Assembly (NCBI RefSeq): GCF_900699765.1
Contig: NZ_CAADHO010000001.1
Coordinates: 682,001-746,000 of the forward strand
Origin: Desulfoluna butyratoxydans
GTDB lineage: Bacteria > Desulfobacterota > Desulfobacteria > Desulfobacterales > Desulfolunaceae
Direction of reading: 5' to 3'
Length of the DNA stretch: 64,000 nucleotides
This document shows positions 1-9,034 of the stretch, piece by piece. The notes under the pieces were generated by a model. That model did not search any database. It saw nothing but the letters and a program-made list of their open reading frames with translations, and was not told the origin of the DNA. Position 1 is the first letter of the stretch; each line of letters starts with the position of its first letter. Both the position numbers and the translations under genes were made by a program.

Positions 1-1197
1 GACATTGCCTGCCCAGCCGTGTCGCAACAGCATGGGCATCACGTCGTCGGAGAAGTAAAACTGCTTGCGGTACTTCAGGTTGTAGCGCTCAAGGAAATAC
101 TGGGCCAGGGGCTGGATGTCTTCGAGCCTCTCTTTGAGGGGCGGGATGTCAAGGACGCTCACTTGGAGGCGGTAGTAGAGGTCCTGGCGGAAGGTGCCCT
201 TGGCCACGGCCTCTTCCAGGTTCACGTTGGTGGCCGCGATGATCCGGGTGTCGATCTTTTTGGGCTTCAGGCTCCCCACCTGCATGATCTCCTGGTCCTG
301 AAGGACCCGGAGCAGCTTTGCCTGCACGTTCAGGGAGAGCTCGCCGATCTCGTCTAAAAAGATGGTGCCGCCTGCCGCGACATCGAAGTACCCGGGCTTT
401 CCCTCCCGCCTTGCCCCGGAAAACGCGCCCCGGGCATACCCGAACAGTTCGGACTCAATGAGGTTCTCCGGAATGCTGGTGCAGTCCGCGCAGAAAAAGG
501 TGCTGCCGGACCGATCGCTCCGGGAATGGATGTACCGCGCCACCTCGCCTTTTCCCACCCCGGTGTCCCCCAGGATGAGCACCGTGGCGTCGGTGGCGGC
601 CACCTTCCGGGCCTGGGCCATCACCTGCTTCATGGCCGGGCTCTCCACCACAACGGCGTCCGGGGCGGACACCTCCCGGGCCCCATGCTGGATGTTGCTC
701 CAGAAGGTCTGGAAGATGTGCTTGTGGTACTCGATCTGCTCCTTGAACAGGGTCAGGTGGCTGATATCCCGAATAAAGGTCACCACCAGCTCCACCTCCC
801 CGTCGGCATTGAGGACGGGGTAGCCGTGCAACAGGTTTTTCCGCCCCCCGCTGGTCTGCTGCACCGAGCTTGCCGGACGCTTTGATTTCAGGATCACCGG
901 GCTCACGGCCCCCATGAAGATCCCTTTCTGCTCCTCCACCAGATCCGCGTGGGGCTCTGCCTCGTCAAACACCCCCTCCTTGCTGTTCAGAAAACGCACC
1001 TCTTTCCCGAGGAGAGCCTCCGGGGGCAACCCGCACAGCCGCTCGTACATGGGGTTCATCTTGAGGATCACTCCCTCGGCGTTGCTGATGCAGATCCCTT
1101 CGTGGAGCACGTTGAATATCGCATCCATCTCGCTGAAGAGGTGGCCGTATTTTTCCTGAAAATAGGGGACTTCGTATGCTGTTTCGCTCATTGCCAT
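1..1197 (-). CDS. Sigma-54-dependent transcriptional activator, PAS + AAA+ (C-terminus outside the window)
   Basis: The minus-strand frame is open from the ATG at 1197 to the window edge. It reads MAMSETAYEVPYFQEKYG, then a PAS-like sensor (about residues 15-130), then an AAA+ domain with Walker A GDTGVGKGE, the sigma-54 contact loop as GAFSGA (Ser instead of the usual Thr) and Walker B IFLDEIGEL. The Fis-type DNA-binding end lies beyond position 1. A second in-frame ATG at 1191 (MSET) is an alternative start. The gene is divergent from the GltS-like gene, and the intervening region holds palindromes plus a sigma-54 promoter. Local control of that operon is therefore the likely role (inference). 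The effector is unknown. Confidence 0.93.
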   Translation of the reverse strand, partial: MAMSETAYEVPYFQEKYGHLFSEMDAIFNVLHEGICISNAEGVILKMNPMYERLCGLPPEALLGKEVRFLNSKEGVFDEAEPHADLVEEQKGIFMGAVSPVILKSKRPASSVQQTSGGRKNLLHGYPVLNADGEVELVVTFIRDISHLTLFKEQIEYHKHIFQTFWSNIQHGAREVSAPDAVVVESPAMKQVMAQARKVAATDATVLILGDTGVGKGEVARYIHSRSDRSGSTFFCADCTSIPENLIESELFGYARGAFSGARREGKPGYFDVAAGGTIFLDEIGELSLNVQAKLLRVLQDQEIMQVGSLKPKKIDTRIIAATNVNLEEAVAKGTFRQDLYYRLQVSVLDIPPLKERLEDIQPLAQYFLERYNLKYRKQFYFSDDVMPMLLRHGWAGNV

Positions 1198-1375
1198 CCA
1201 TGCGCCGTTTGGGATTTCAAGGCAGTCAGGAACGCCGGTGCCCGGAACGGTTCCAAAGAGGCCCGACGATCATCTGAATTTATGAGGAGTTACCACGCCG
1301 CCTTCAAAATGTCGAGGCCTGGGCCATGGAGGCAGGGCCGGTTGAACGTTAAATAAATCCCCCCCTCCGCGCCCT

Positions 1376-1464
1376 GTGCAGTTCTGCACGTCGTGCAATT
1401 CTGCACATCGCCACAACCCTTTTAAATTATATTGATTTGTGAAATCATGCGGGCATTCCTGCAC
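1376..1464. promoter_or_regulatory. Three upstream activator sites (GTGCA-N4-TGCAC palindromes)
   Basis: Two near-identical palindromes, GTGCAGTTCTGCAC (1376-1389) and GTGCAATTCTGCAC (1393-1406), lie exactly 17 bp apart. A weaker third copy, GGGCATTCCTGCAC (1451-1464), matches 11 of 14 bases. They sit about 105-190 bp upstream of the sigma-54 promoter, the usual place for enhancer-binding-protein sites. The divergent activator is the obvious candidate to bind them. Confidence 0.75.
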
Positions 1465-1564
1465 AAACAAGCGCCAGAGCCGAGGGTACGCGCAATCCAT
1501 GACAAGGATTCATAAACAACCTAAATCAAACTGATTAAAGGGGGTCTGTTCATTTTTCAGGGGG

Positions 1565-1581
1565 TTGGCATCCTTGTTGCT
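1565..1581 (+). promoter_or_regulatory. Sigma-54 (-24/-12) promoter of the symporter operon
   Basis: The sequence TTGGCATCCTTGTTGCT has GG at 1567-1568 and GC at 1579-1580, separated by exactly 10 bases, as sigma-54 promoters require. The predicted transcription start is near 1592, about 120 nt before the TTG start of the symporter gene. Confidence 0.85.
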
Positions 1582-1710
1582 ATTCTTCCGGGGCGTTGGT
1601 TTGCAGAATGTTACCCTGAACGGGCAGCGCAGCACGGTGGGGTAACACCGGGGAATTCATTTTTTATCGGATCAGGGAACCGCATCCCCCTGGGCCGAGA
1701 GGAGGTCTTT

Positions 1711-3093
1711 TTGTCAGCGACATTCTACCCATATGTGGGCGCCTTTATCTGGATCAGTATTCTGCTTGTTGGTGGTGCTTTTTTACGTAACAAGATTTCG
1801 TTTTTGCAAAACCGGTTGATCCCGTCGTCCCTCATCGGCGGCGTCATCGGATTTGTCCTCTTAAACACCGGGCTCATCGGAATGCCCACGCCCGAGGGCT
1901 GGGTCACCATTCCATCCAAGGTCTTCGGGGTGATGGTCTTCCACCTGTTTGCCTTTGGTTTTGTGGGCATCGGCCTGCTGCAGCAGGACAAAAAAGTGGA
2001 CAGCGGCAAATCCACATGGCTGCAGAACGGCGCCCTTTGGATGGCCTTTATGTACTGCCTGGTCTACGCGGTCCAGGGCGTCACCGGCAAATCCATCTTT
2101 GAGTTCGCCAGGATGATCACCGGCGGAGAGTTCTTCACCGGCTTCGGCTATCTGGTGGGCTCCGGCTTCTCCCAGTCTCCGGGGGCGGCCCAGGCCTTCG
2201 GCACCATCTGGGAGAGCACCTACGGGGTCCACGGCGCCAGCAGCGTGGGCCTTGCCTTCGGTGCCATGGGATTCCTCTGCGCCATCTGCCTGGGTATTCC
2301 CCTGGCCAACCGGGGCATCAAAAACGGATGGGTTGCGGACAAGAGCTCCAAGTCTCTCCCCACAAGCCTTCTCACCGGCATGATGGGCAAAGGCGAGGCC
2401 ACCGAGTGCACCCGAACCACCACCCACCCGGCCAACATCGACAACCTGGCCTTTCACCTGGCCATCATGGGAGCCCTCTACGGCGTGGGATACGTCTTTG
2501 CCCTGGCCTGGTCCGTGAACATGCCCAAGGGCATCAACGGCCTGGGCTTCGGTCTCCTCTATACCTGGGGAATGATCGCGGGCCTTGTGACCCGCAAGGT
2601 GCTGGACAAGATCAACCGCCTCCATGTGCTGGACAACGCCACGGTCCGCGGCGTCACCAGCAGCACCATCGACTACATGATCTGTGCCGTGTTCATGGGC
2701 ATCTCCATGAGCGACATCCAGGCCATCATCGTCCCCTTCCTCTGCACCGTTGCCGTGGCCGCCATTGTGACCTACCTCCTCATCCTCTGGTTTGCCCGCC
2801 GCATGCCCGAGTACGGGTTTGAGCGGGGCCTGGCCATCCTGGGGTGCTACACCGGCACCGTGGCCTCGGGCATCCTGCTGCTCCGCATCGTGGACCCTGA
2901 TTTCAAATCGCCCGCTGCCGTGGAGCTGGCCGTGATGAACGTGTTCATCCTGCCCCTGATTCAGCTGGTGTACCTGAACCTGCCCTTTATCCCCACGGAA
3001 GGGTCCATCATGCTGCCCATTTTCATCGCCTACATCGTGGTGATGCCCATTGCCCTGTTCTTCTTTAAATTTGTTCAAAAACGCGCGTGGTAA
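1711..3093 (+). CDS. Sodium/glutamate symporter-like carrier (GltS family)
   Basis: 460 aa, hydrophobic throughout with about ten or more membrane segments, consistent with the GltS secondary carrier family (Na+-coupled uptake of glutamate or a related organic acid). The start is TTG at 1711, chosen because AGAGGAGG ends five bases upstream and the protein begins cleanly with MSATFYPYVGAFIW. It is the first gene behind the sigma-54 promoter, followed by epoxide hydrolase, serine dehydratase and aldehyde dehydrogenase. Its true substrate may thus be a compound degraded by those enzymes rather than glutamate itself (inference). Confidence 0.85.
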   Translation: MSATFYPYVGAFIWISILLVGGAFLRNKISFLQNRLIPSSLIGGVIGFVLLNTGLIGMPTPEGWVTIPSKVFGVMVFHLFAFGFVGIGLLQQDKKVDSGKSTWLQNGALWMAFMYCLVYAVQGVTGKSIFEFARMITGGEFFTGFGYLVGSGFSQSPGAAQAFGTIWESTYGVHGASSVGLAFGAMGFLCAICLGIPLANRGIKNGWVADKSSKSLPTSLLTGMMGKGEATECTRTTTHPANIDNLAFHLAIMGALYGVGYVFALAWSVNMPKGINGLGFGLLYTWGMIAGLVTRKVLDKINRLHVLDNATVRGVTSSTIDYMICAVFMGISMSDIQAIIVPFLCTVAVAAIVTYLLILWFARRMPEYGFERGLAILGCYTGTVASGILLLRIVDPDFKSPAAVELAVMNVFILPLIQLVYLNLPFIPTEGSIMLPIFIAYIVVMPIALFFFKFVQKRAW

Positions 3094-3140
3094 CCCTTTG
3101 TTGCCACACGTTCCGGGCGGCGCACGCCGCCCCGTATAGC

Positions 3141-3180
3141 GGATGACCACAGGCCGACACATGGTCGGCCTGCGTCATCC
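3141..3180 (+). terminator. Long stem-loop between symporter and epoxide hydrolase genes
   Basis: GGATGAC (3141-3147) and AGGCCGAC (3151-3158) pair with GTCGGCCT (3164-3171) and GTCATCC (3174-3180) around the loop ACATG. No T-run follows. It may be a partial terminator or an mRNA stabiliser that lowers expression of the downstream genes. Confidence 0.5.
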
Positions 3181-3255
3181 CCGTAGATATAAATAGACAG
3201 ACGTCATGGCAGCCCCTTTTTCCCCTGGGGCCCATGACTGCAAAGGACATGTTGT

Positions 3256-4407
3256 ATGGTTACGCCTTTTACAATTGATATTTCAGAAGAAACCCTTGAA
3301 CAGATTCGCCGACGGGTCGCCGACTTTCCATGGCAGGACATGACCCAGGACGAAGGGTGGGACCATGGAACCAACCTGGACTACATGAAAGAGCTTTGCG
3401 CCTACTGGCTTGAGGGCTACGACTGGCGCGCCCAAGAAAAAAAAATGAACGCCTTCGACCACTTCAAGGCCGAGGTCGACGGCATCGAGATGCACTACAT
3501 CCTTGAAAAGGGAAGCGGGGAAAACCCCATGCCCCTGCTCATCAGCCACGGATGGCCGGGCTCCTTTGTGGAGAGCCTGGACATCATCGAAAAGCTGGCC
3601 CACCCCGAGCGGTTCGGCGGGCGCGTGGAAGACGCCTTTGATGTTATCGTGCCCTCCCTGCCCGGGTTCGGGTTTTCCGGCCGCCCTCCCCGCCCCTTTG
3701 GCCCCCGCGCCATGGCAGGGGTCCTCAACAGCCTGGTCACCGATGTGCTGGGCTACGACTCCTACTACGCCCACGGCGCGGACTGGGGCAGCGCCATCTC
3801 CAGCTGGCTGGGCTACGATCACGCGGATCACTGCCGGGCCATCCACATCAACTTCCCCACCATGAGACACGTGGACGGCCCCCAGACCCCGGAAGAGGAA
3901 GCCTGGGCCAAATCCTGCGAGACCCTGCCCAGGGTGGTCCTGCAAAACGGCTACCGGACCCAGCAGGCCACCAAGCCCCAGACCTTGAGCTATGCCATGA
4001 TGGACAGCCCCGTGGGTGTTGCCGCCTGGATCGTGGAAAAATTCCACGCCTGGTCGGACATCGACGGCGACAACGTGGAGAGCGCCCACACCAAGGACGG
4101 CATGCTCACCAACATCATGGTCTACCTTGTGACCAAGACCTTCAACACCTCCACCTGGATCTACTACGGACGCAGGGAAGAGGGAGGACGCATCCTGGGC
4201 ACCAAAGAGCGCCCCAGGGTGGAGGTTCCCACGGCCGCGGCCATGTTCCCTGCCGAGAGCTTTCCCTGGCCCCCCCGCTCCTATGCCGAGCGCCTCTACA
4301 ACATTCAGCGCTGGACCGCCTTTTCCCACGGCGGCCATTTCGCCTCCCTGGAGGAGCCCGACGTGCTGATCAACGACATCGTGGCCTTTGCCCGATCTTT
4401 TCGGTGA
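3256..4407 (+). CDS. Epoxide hydrolase, alpha/beta-hydrolase with N-terminal EHN domain
   Basis: 383 aa, normal for microsomal-type epoxide hydrolases, which open epoxides to diols through an ester on an aspartate. An EHN-type N-terminal region (TIDISEETLEQIRRRVADF) is followed by the oxyanion motif HGWPGS (98-103), the nucleophile motif HGADWGS with Asp176, and the C-terminal catalytic His361 in HGGHFASLEEP. AAGGA precedes the ATG by 9 nt. The serine dehydratase ATG follows after six bases, so the two are co-translated. The natural epoxide cannot be told from sequence. Confidence 0.92.
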   Translation: MVTPFTIDISEETLEQIRRRVADFPWQDMTQDEGWDHGTNLDYMKELCAYWLEGYDWRAQEKKMNAFDHFKAEVDGIEMHYILEKGSGENPMPLLISHGWPGSFVESLDIIEKLAHPERFGGRVEDAFDVIVPSLPGFGFSGRPPRPFGPRAMAGVLNSLVTDVLGYDSYYAHGADWGSAISSWLGYDHADHCRAIHINFPTMRHVDGPQTPEEEAWAKSCETLPRVVLQNGYRTQQATKPQTLSYAMMDSPVGVAAWIVEKFHAWSDIDGDNVESAHTKDGMLTNIMVYLVTKTFNTSTWIYYGRREEGGRILGTKERPRVEVPTAAAMFPAESFPWPPRSYAERLYNIQRWTAFSHGGHFASLEEPDVLINDIVAFARSFR

Positions 4408-4413
4408 GGTTGA

Positions 4414-5655
4414 ATGGAGAGCTTAAGCGCACTGTACCGCATCGGCCTCGGCCCGTCGTCGAGCCACACCATGGGCCCCAGGTTTGCCGCTGAGCAGTTT
4501 GCCTCCAGGTATCCTGGGGCCAGCCGCTTCCGGGTCACCCTGTACGGGAGCCTGGCCGCCACAGGCAAAGGGCACCTCACCGATCAGGCACTCTACGAAG
4601 TGTTTGGCCGGGACCGCCTGGACGTCTCCTGGCAGCCGGACCACAGCCTGCCCCAGCACCCCAACGGGATGAAGTTTGAAGCCTTGTCCCATGAAGAGGA
4701 GCTGCTCGGAGAGCAAATTGTCTTCAGCGTGGGCGGGGGCAGCATCCGAACCCCCGGTGAGATGACGCTCAAAGAGGAACCCGTGTATCCCCACCAAACC
4801 CTCGGGGAGATCATGGACCATTGCCATGGGCGTGGCATCACCTATTGGGAATACGTGGAGACACACGAAGACGCCGCCGCCTTTGATCACCTGGCCGCGG
4901 TGTGGCAGGCCATGAAAGCCGCCGTGGAAAAAGGGCTCACCGCCCGGGGCGTGCTGCCCGGCTCCATCGGCCTGGGCCGCAAATCCTGGACCGTGTACCA
5001 GCGCACCCGCTCTGCCGGGGACGCCATGCAGGAGACCGGCCTCATCACCGCCTATGCCCTGGCCGTATCAGAAGAAAACGCAGGGGGAGGCACCGTGGTC
5101 ACCGCCCCCACCTGCGGCTCCTGCGGGGTGATGCCCGGGGTTCTCTATTACCTGCAAAAAACCCAGGGCCACTCCGACGCAGACATGGTCCAGGCCCTGG
5201 CCACGGCCGGAGTGTTCGGAAACGTCATCAAGCGCAACGCCTCCATCTCCGGCGCAGAGGTGGGCTGCCAGGGCGAGGTGGGCTCGGCCTGTGCCATGGC
5301 GGCTGCAGCGGCCTGTCAACTTTTGGGAGGCTCCCTGCGCCAGATCGAGTACGCCGCCGAGATGGGCCTTGAGCATCACCTGGGGCTCACCTGCGACCCC
5401 GTGGACGGCCTGGTGCAGATCCCCTGCATCGAGCGAAACGCCTGCGCGGCCACGCGGGCCCTGTCCGTTGCCCATATGTCCATTTTGTCCGACGGCTCCC
5501 ACCTCATCTCCTTTGACGAGGTGGTCTCCGTCATGAAACTCACGGGCCACGACCTGCCCGCCCTCTACCGGGAGACCTCGGTGGGCGGCCTGGCCATGGT
5601 CTATCGTGGAAAGCAGTCGTGCGCAGGGGCAGTCACGCCCCCGTGCCAGTCGTAA
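4414..5655 (+). CDS. L-serine dehydratase, single-chain iron-sulfur type
   Basis: 413 aa with the family hallmark GPSSSHTMGP close to the N-terminus and the cysteine motifs CGSCGVMPG and CDPVDGLVQIPCIERN that hold the oxygen-sensitive 4Fe-4S cluster. It deaminates L-serine to pyruvate and ammonia in the cytoplasm. TGAGGT precedes the ATG, which starts six bases after the epoxide hydrolase stop. It is a little shorter than typical single-chain enzymes (about 450 aa) but all the key motifs seen are intact. Its place beside an epoxide hydrolase is unusual and may mean the pathway yields serine or a serine-like hydroxy-amino acid (inference). Confidence 0.93.
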   Translation: MESLSALYRIGLGPSSSHTMGPRFAAEQFASRYPGASRFRVTLYGSLAATGKGHLTDQALYEVFGRDRLDVSWQPDHSLPQHPNGMKFEALSHEEELLGEQIVFSVGGGSIRTPGEMTLKEEPVYPHQTLGEIMDHCHGRGITYWEYVETHEDAAAFDHLAAVWQAMKAAVEKGLTARGVLPGSIGLGRKSWTVYQRTRSAGDAMQETGLITAYALAVSEENAGGGTVVTAPTCGSCGVMPGVLYYLQKTQGHSDADMVQALATAGVFGNVIKRNASISGAEVGCQGEVGSACAMAAAAACQLLGGSLRQIEYAAEMGLEHHLGLTCDPVDGLVQIPCIERNACAATRALSVAHMSILSDGSHLISFDEVVSVMKLTGHDLPALYRETSVGGLAMVYRGKQSCAGAVTPPCQS

Positions 5656-5683
5656 TTTTATCAGAAAGGATAAAGGCATGTTC

Positions 5684-5979
5684 TGCCTCCGGCGGCCCTG
5701 CCGGGGGCCAAACTTTTGAAAAGTTTGACAAACAGGTTTTCCGGGCGGTTTCGGAATATTCGCGAGCCGTTGCCACAATGAAAGTTTTTTTACGAAACGA
5801 ATCGCCACTGCCTTCTGGGGCCCAGAAGGCAATGCAACCGGAAAGTTTTTGCGGCTTGTCGCGCCGTAGCGCCCTTGCCTTTCCGATGATTATGACGGCT
5901 GGCTTAGCGAAGCCAAACATAATAGTCGTCAGATTGGCGCGTAGGCGGAAGGTTTTCAAAAAGCGACCCGCCGGAGGCA
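5684..5979. repeat. 296-bp intergenic element with 12-bp perfect terminal inverted repeats
   Basis: It begins TGCCTCCGGCGG (5684-5695) and ends CCGCCGGAGGCA (5968-5979). The left arm continues into a CCCTGCCGGGG segment and an AAACTTTTGAAAAGTTT hairpin (module B). The right arm is module C read backwards (AAAAAGCGACCCGCCGG). Internally TTCTGGGGCCCAGAA forms a palindrome. It separates serine dehydratase from aldehyde dehydrogenase. Related modules occur at 24219, 32421, 40828, 48206 and 63571. No coding capacity is evident. Confidence 0.75.
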
Positions 5980-6026
5980 CTTGAATCATGCTTTTGACAC
6001 ACATACAGTTAAACGGAGAAAAAAAT

Positions 6027-7523
6027 ATGACCTACGCCAAACCGTTATCCAAAGAGGATATCTTTGCACAGGCAAAAAACGGAACCCTTGAAGCCAGGGC
6101 CATCATCCCCAACAGGAAAAGCGCCCAGGGAACCATGACGCCCACCTTGAACCCCTTTGACAACAGCGTCATCGGCCATGTGGAATTCTGCGACGCAGAA
6201 GTGGTCAACGAAGCCGTGGCCGTGGCCCGGGACACCTTTGAAAAGGGCACCTGGTCCCGCATGTCCCCCTACGACCGCAAGCTGGTGATCCAGAAGTGGG
6301 CACGGCTCATCGACGAGCACGCCGAAGAGCTGGCCGCCCTGGAGTGCAAGGACGTGGGCAAGCCCCTCAAGGAGTGCATCGGCTTTGACCTGCCCGACAC
6401 CAGCTACACCATTTCCTGGTTTGCCGAAGCCGCCGACAAGGTCTTCGGCAAGGTCTCCCCCTCCCCCGGAAACAACCTCGGCATGGTTGTCAAGGAGCCC
6501 ATGGGCGTGGTGGGTGCGGTGCTGCCCTGGAACTTTCCTGCCACCATCTTTGCCTGGAAAGTGGCCCCGGCCCTTGCCGCCGGCAACTCCATCATCGTCA
6601 AGCCCGCTGAGCAGACGTCCCTGAGCACCTACCGCATGGTGCAGCTGGCCCACCAGGCCGGGATCCCCGAAGGCGCCCTGCTGCTGGTCACCGGCCTCGG
6701 CGAAGCCACGGGCAAGCCCCTGGGCCTCCACAACGAGGTGGACGTGGTCTCCTTCACCGGCTCCACCGAAGTGGGACGCTACTTCCTCCACTACTCGGCG
6801 GACAGCAACCTCAAGGAGATCGTCCTGGAGTGCGGCGGCAAAAGCCCCCAGGTGATCTTCGAAGACACCTACCCCATGGACGAGGTGGTGGACCAGATCC
6901 TGGACGCCGCCTTCTACAACATGGGCGAAAACTGCAGCTGCGGCTCCCGTCTCCTGGTGCAGGAGAGCATCAAAGACGAGGTGCTCAAGGCCATCGTTGC
7001 CAAGCTGCCCGAATGGAAAATCGGCGACCCTGCTGACATGTCCGTGTTCATGGGTCCCATGATCGAAGAAGGCCACTTCCGAAAAGTGCTGGCCCACATC
7101 GAAGCCTCAAAGAAAGAGGGCGCCACCCTCATCTACGGCGGCAAAGCCGTGGACGCCGGTGCGGGCAAATGCATCGAGCCCACCATCTTCGACAACGTCA
7201 CCCCGGAGATGTCCCTCTTTAACGATGAGGTGTTCGGCCCGGTCCTTGCCGTCACCACCTTTAAAACCGAAGAGGAAGCCATTGAGCTGGCCAACGCCAC
7301 AAAATACGGCCTGGCCTCCTCCATCTACACCTCGGACATTCGCCGCGCCCACCGCGTGTCCCAGCGCATCAAGGCTGGCACCGTCTCCGTGAACTGCTTC
7401 TCCGAAGGAGACATCGGCACCCCCTTCGGCGGCTACAAGATGTCCGGCTTCGGCGGTCGCGACAAGGGCTTTGAAGCCCTTGAGCAGTACATGGCCACCA
7501 AGACCATCTGGTACGAGAACTAA
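6027..7523 (+). CDS. NAD(P)-dependent aldehyde dehydrogenase (PuuC/BetB-like)
   Basis: 498 aa from the ATG at 6027, preferred over an upstream in-frame ATG (5988) because GGAGA lies seven bases before it. Family motifs: the PWNFP strand, LECGGKSP with general base Glu268, and the catalytic loop GENCSCGS with nucleophile Cys303 and a second Cys305 two residues on. It oxidises an aldehyde to the acid. It follows the epoxide hydrolase/serine dehydratase genes after the 296-bp repeat and is followed by a GC-rich terminator-like hairpin. It most resembles aminoaldehyde or betaine-aldehyde dehydrogenases; the substrate is not determined. Confidence 0.92.
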   Translation: MTYAKPLSKEDIFAQAKNGTLEARAIIPNRKSAQGTMTPTLNPFDNSVIGHVEFCDAEVVNEAVAVARDTFEKGTWSRMSPYDRKLVIQKWARLIDEHAEELAALECKDVGKPLKECIGFDLPDTSYTISWFAEAADKVFGKVSPSPGNNLGMVVKEPMGVVGAVLPWNFPATIFAWKVAPALAAGNSIIVKPAEQTSLSTYRMVQLAHQAGIPEGALLLVTGLGEATGKPLGLHNEVDVVSFTGSTEVGRYFLHYSADSNLKEIVLECGGKSPQVIFEDTYPMDEVVDQILDAAFYNMGENCSCGSRLLVQESIKDEVLKAIVAKLPEWKIGDPADMSVFMGPMIEEGHFRKVLAHIEASKKEGATLIYGGKAVDAGAGKCIEPTIFDNVTPEMSLFNDEVFGPVLAVTTFKTEEEAIELANATKYGLASSIYTSDIRRAHRVSQRIKAGTVSVNCFSEGDIGTPFGGYKMSGFGGRDKGFEALEQYMATKTIWYEN

Positions 7524-7545
7524 CAAGTTCCCTTCGCCTCACCCG

Positions 7546-7567
7546 AGCCGGGCCCCCGGGCCCGGCT
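7546..7567 (+). terminator. GC-rich hairpin after aldehyde dehydrogenase
   Basis: AGCCGGGCCC (7546-7555) pairs perfectly with GGGCCCGGCT (7558-7567), followed by TTCCC. It is a strong hairpin with a weak T-tract and marks the probable end of the catabolic operon. Confidence 0.55.
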
Positions 7568-7690
7568 TTCCCATGAGTGTTTCCCAACGGGAAAACCACC
7601 CCGCTCCTTTCCGCACGGTCCCACGAACAGCACATAAATCTGGCGCGTTGACCGGAAAATTGAGATAGTAACCCTTCTGATCATACTTGC

Positions 7691-7705
7691 CCCGGATATT
7701 TCACG
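7691..7705 (-). repeat. CGTGAAATATCCGGG motif copy 1
   Basis: Read on the minus strand this is CGTGAAATATCCGGG, just upstream of the diguanylate cyclase gene. Further copies occur at 24375, 48997, 63343, 63392 and 63762. It could be a transcription-factor site or a repeat end. Confidence 0.5.
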
Positions 7706-7718
7706 AAAGGAAGGTGCC

Positions 7719-8822
7719 ATGACCCGCAGCGATATAGACAAGGTCGAAACAGACGCCAAGCACATTCTCAACCAGCTGGGCTCCCTGAGCTCCTTTCTCA
7801 CAGGCATGGACCCGGCCTCTGAAGGGGATGCCTGCTTCACCATGCCCCTTTCGATCATGACAGAGGCCATGGCCTTTGATGTAAGCGTGCTTTACGAGGT
7901 CTGCAACGTGGTGGACAACTGGCTGATCCTGGAAGTGGCCCGCGTGTTCGACCCCAAAGGCTACCGCGAAGACCTGAAGGAAGGAAAAAAACTCATTCTG
8001 GACCTCACCCGTGCCGAAGGGATCTACATCAACGAGATCAAGGCCTTCACCTCCCGCAAGGTCTCCTGCATCAACGTGCCCAACGAAGGGTGCGACATGA
8101 TGGGGTTTGTCTACCTCCCGGAGAGCCTGGGCGGCGGCTACCTCTTCGGCGGAGACTACTGCGGCGAAGAGTCCCGGGTGCGGGACTACGAGGCCAGCGT
8201 CTGCGAGATCATGTGCAACTTCCTGAGCACCATCCTCATCAAGGCCCAGCTTGAAAAACTCGCGGTCTACGACAGCCTCACAGGCCTGGCCAACAGCAGG
8301 CGCATCAAAGAAGAGGCCTCCCGCGTCCGCAACCGATTTACCCGAAAGCCCAAGGCCGTGGCCTCCGTGGCTATCTGCGATATCGACCACTTCAAGGCCG
8401 TCAACGACACCCACGGCCACATCCAGGGGGACATGGTTATTAAAGAGGTGGGCGAGCTGCTCTCCACCTCCATGCGCAAACACTTTGACGTGGCAGGACG
8501 CTACGGCGGGGAGGAGTTCCTCCTGGTCCTGGATGAAACCACGGGCCCCGAAGCCATCGCCATGATCGAGCGCATCCGCAAAAAAATCGAAACCCACGCC
8601 TTCCCCAAGGTGGACCAGGCCGGAAAACCCATCCCCGGCGACTCCCTTCGCATCACCCTCTCCTTCGGCGTGGCCGAAAACCGGGCGGACGCCTCCCCCT
8701 GCGATGCCCTGGAGTGGATCAGCCGGGCCGACCGTGCCCTCTACCGATCCAAACACGATGGCAGGAACCGGGCCACCCTCTGGAGCCATGCCCTGGATGA
8801 GGCGTGCGTGGAAACGGCTTAA
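7719..8822 (+). CDS. Diguanylate cyclase (GGDEF domain) with novel N-terminal sensor
   Basis: 367 aa, no membrane segments. The N-terminal half (about 1-185) is an unrecognised GAF-like region; the C-terminal half is a GGDEF domain with the active site GGEEF (263-267), so synthesis of c-di-GMP is expected. The position of the inhibitory I-site arginine is Lys (KHFD before VAGRYGGEEF), so canonical product inhibition may be weakened. A GGAAGG ribosome site precedes the ATG. It is monocistronic, between a terminator hairpin and a convergent gene. Confidence 0.9.
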   Translation: MTRSDIDKVETDAKHILNQLGSLSSFLTGMDPASEGDACFTMPLSIMTEAMAFDVSVLYEVCNVVDNWLILEVARVFDPKGYREDLKEGKKLILDLTRAEGIYINEIKAFTSRKVSCINVPNEGCDMMGFVYLPESLGGGYLFGGDYCGEESRVRDYEASVCEIMCNFLSTILIKAQLEKLAVYDSLTGLANSRRIKEEASRVRNRFTRKPKAVASVAICDIDHFKAVNDTHGHIQGDMVIKEVGELLSTSMRKHFDVAGRYGGEEFLLVLDETTGPEAIAMIERIRKKIETHAFPKVDQAGKPIPGDSLRITLSFGVAENRADASPCDALEWISRADRALYRSKHDGRNRATLWSHALDEACVETA

Positions 8823-8825
8823 GAC

Positions 8826-8856
8826 TGCCTCCGGCGGCGAGGCGGGCCACCTCGAA
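8826..8856 (+). repeat. Module A remnant (TGCCTCCGGCGG + CGAGG hairpin)
   Basis: TGCCTCCGGCGG is followed by CGAGG...CACCTCGAAA as in the fuller copies at 19978, 40917 and 48091, but the sequence diverges after GAAA. It lies between converging genes. A separate perfect palindrome GGTGCGCAAGCGCACC (8980-8995) follows it. Confidence 0.6.
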
Positions 8857-9034
8857 ATGTGACATCCCGTAGGCTGTGCTTGCGCACCATTTGTTCGGAA
8901 AACCAACGTCTTTTGCCATTTCCATGCGTTGTGAAGGTCACCTGCAGATGGGTTTTCATGACCGGTACGATTCTTCGGCGGTGCGCAAGCGCACCCTGCC
9001 TCACATCCCCTACACCGTCGGCAACGCGTCACAC

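Noticed and set aside
1861..3162. Long minus-strand frame (433 codons) opposite the symporter gene
   Set aside because: It is an antisense shadow of the GltS-like gene: composition is low-complexity Gly/His/Asp-rich and there is no ribosome site or family pattern.
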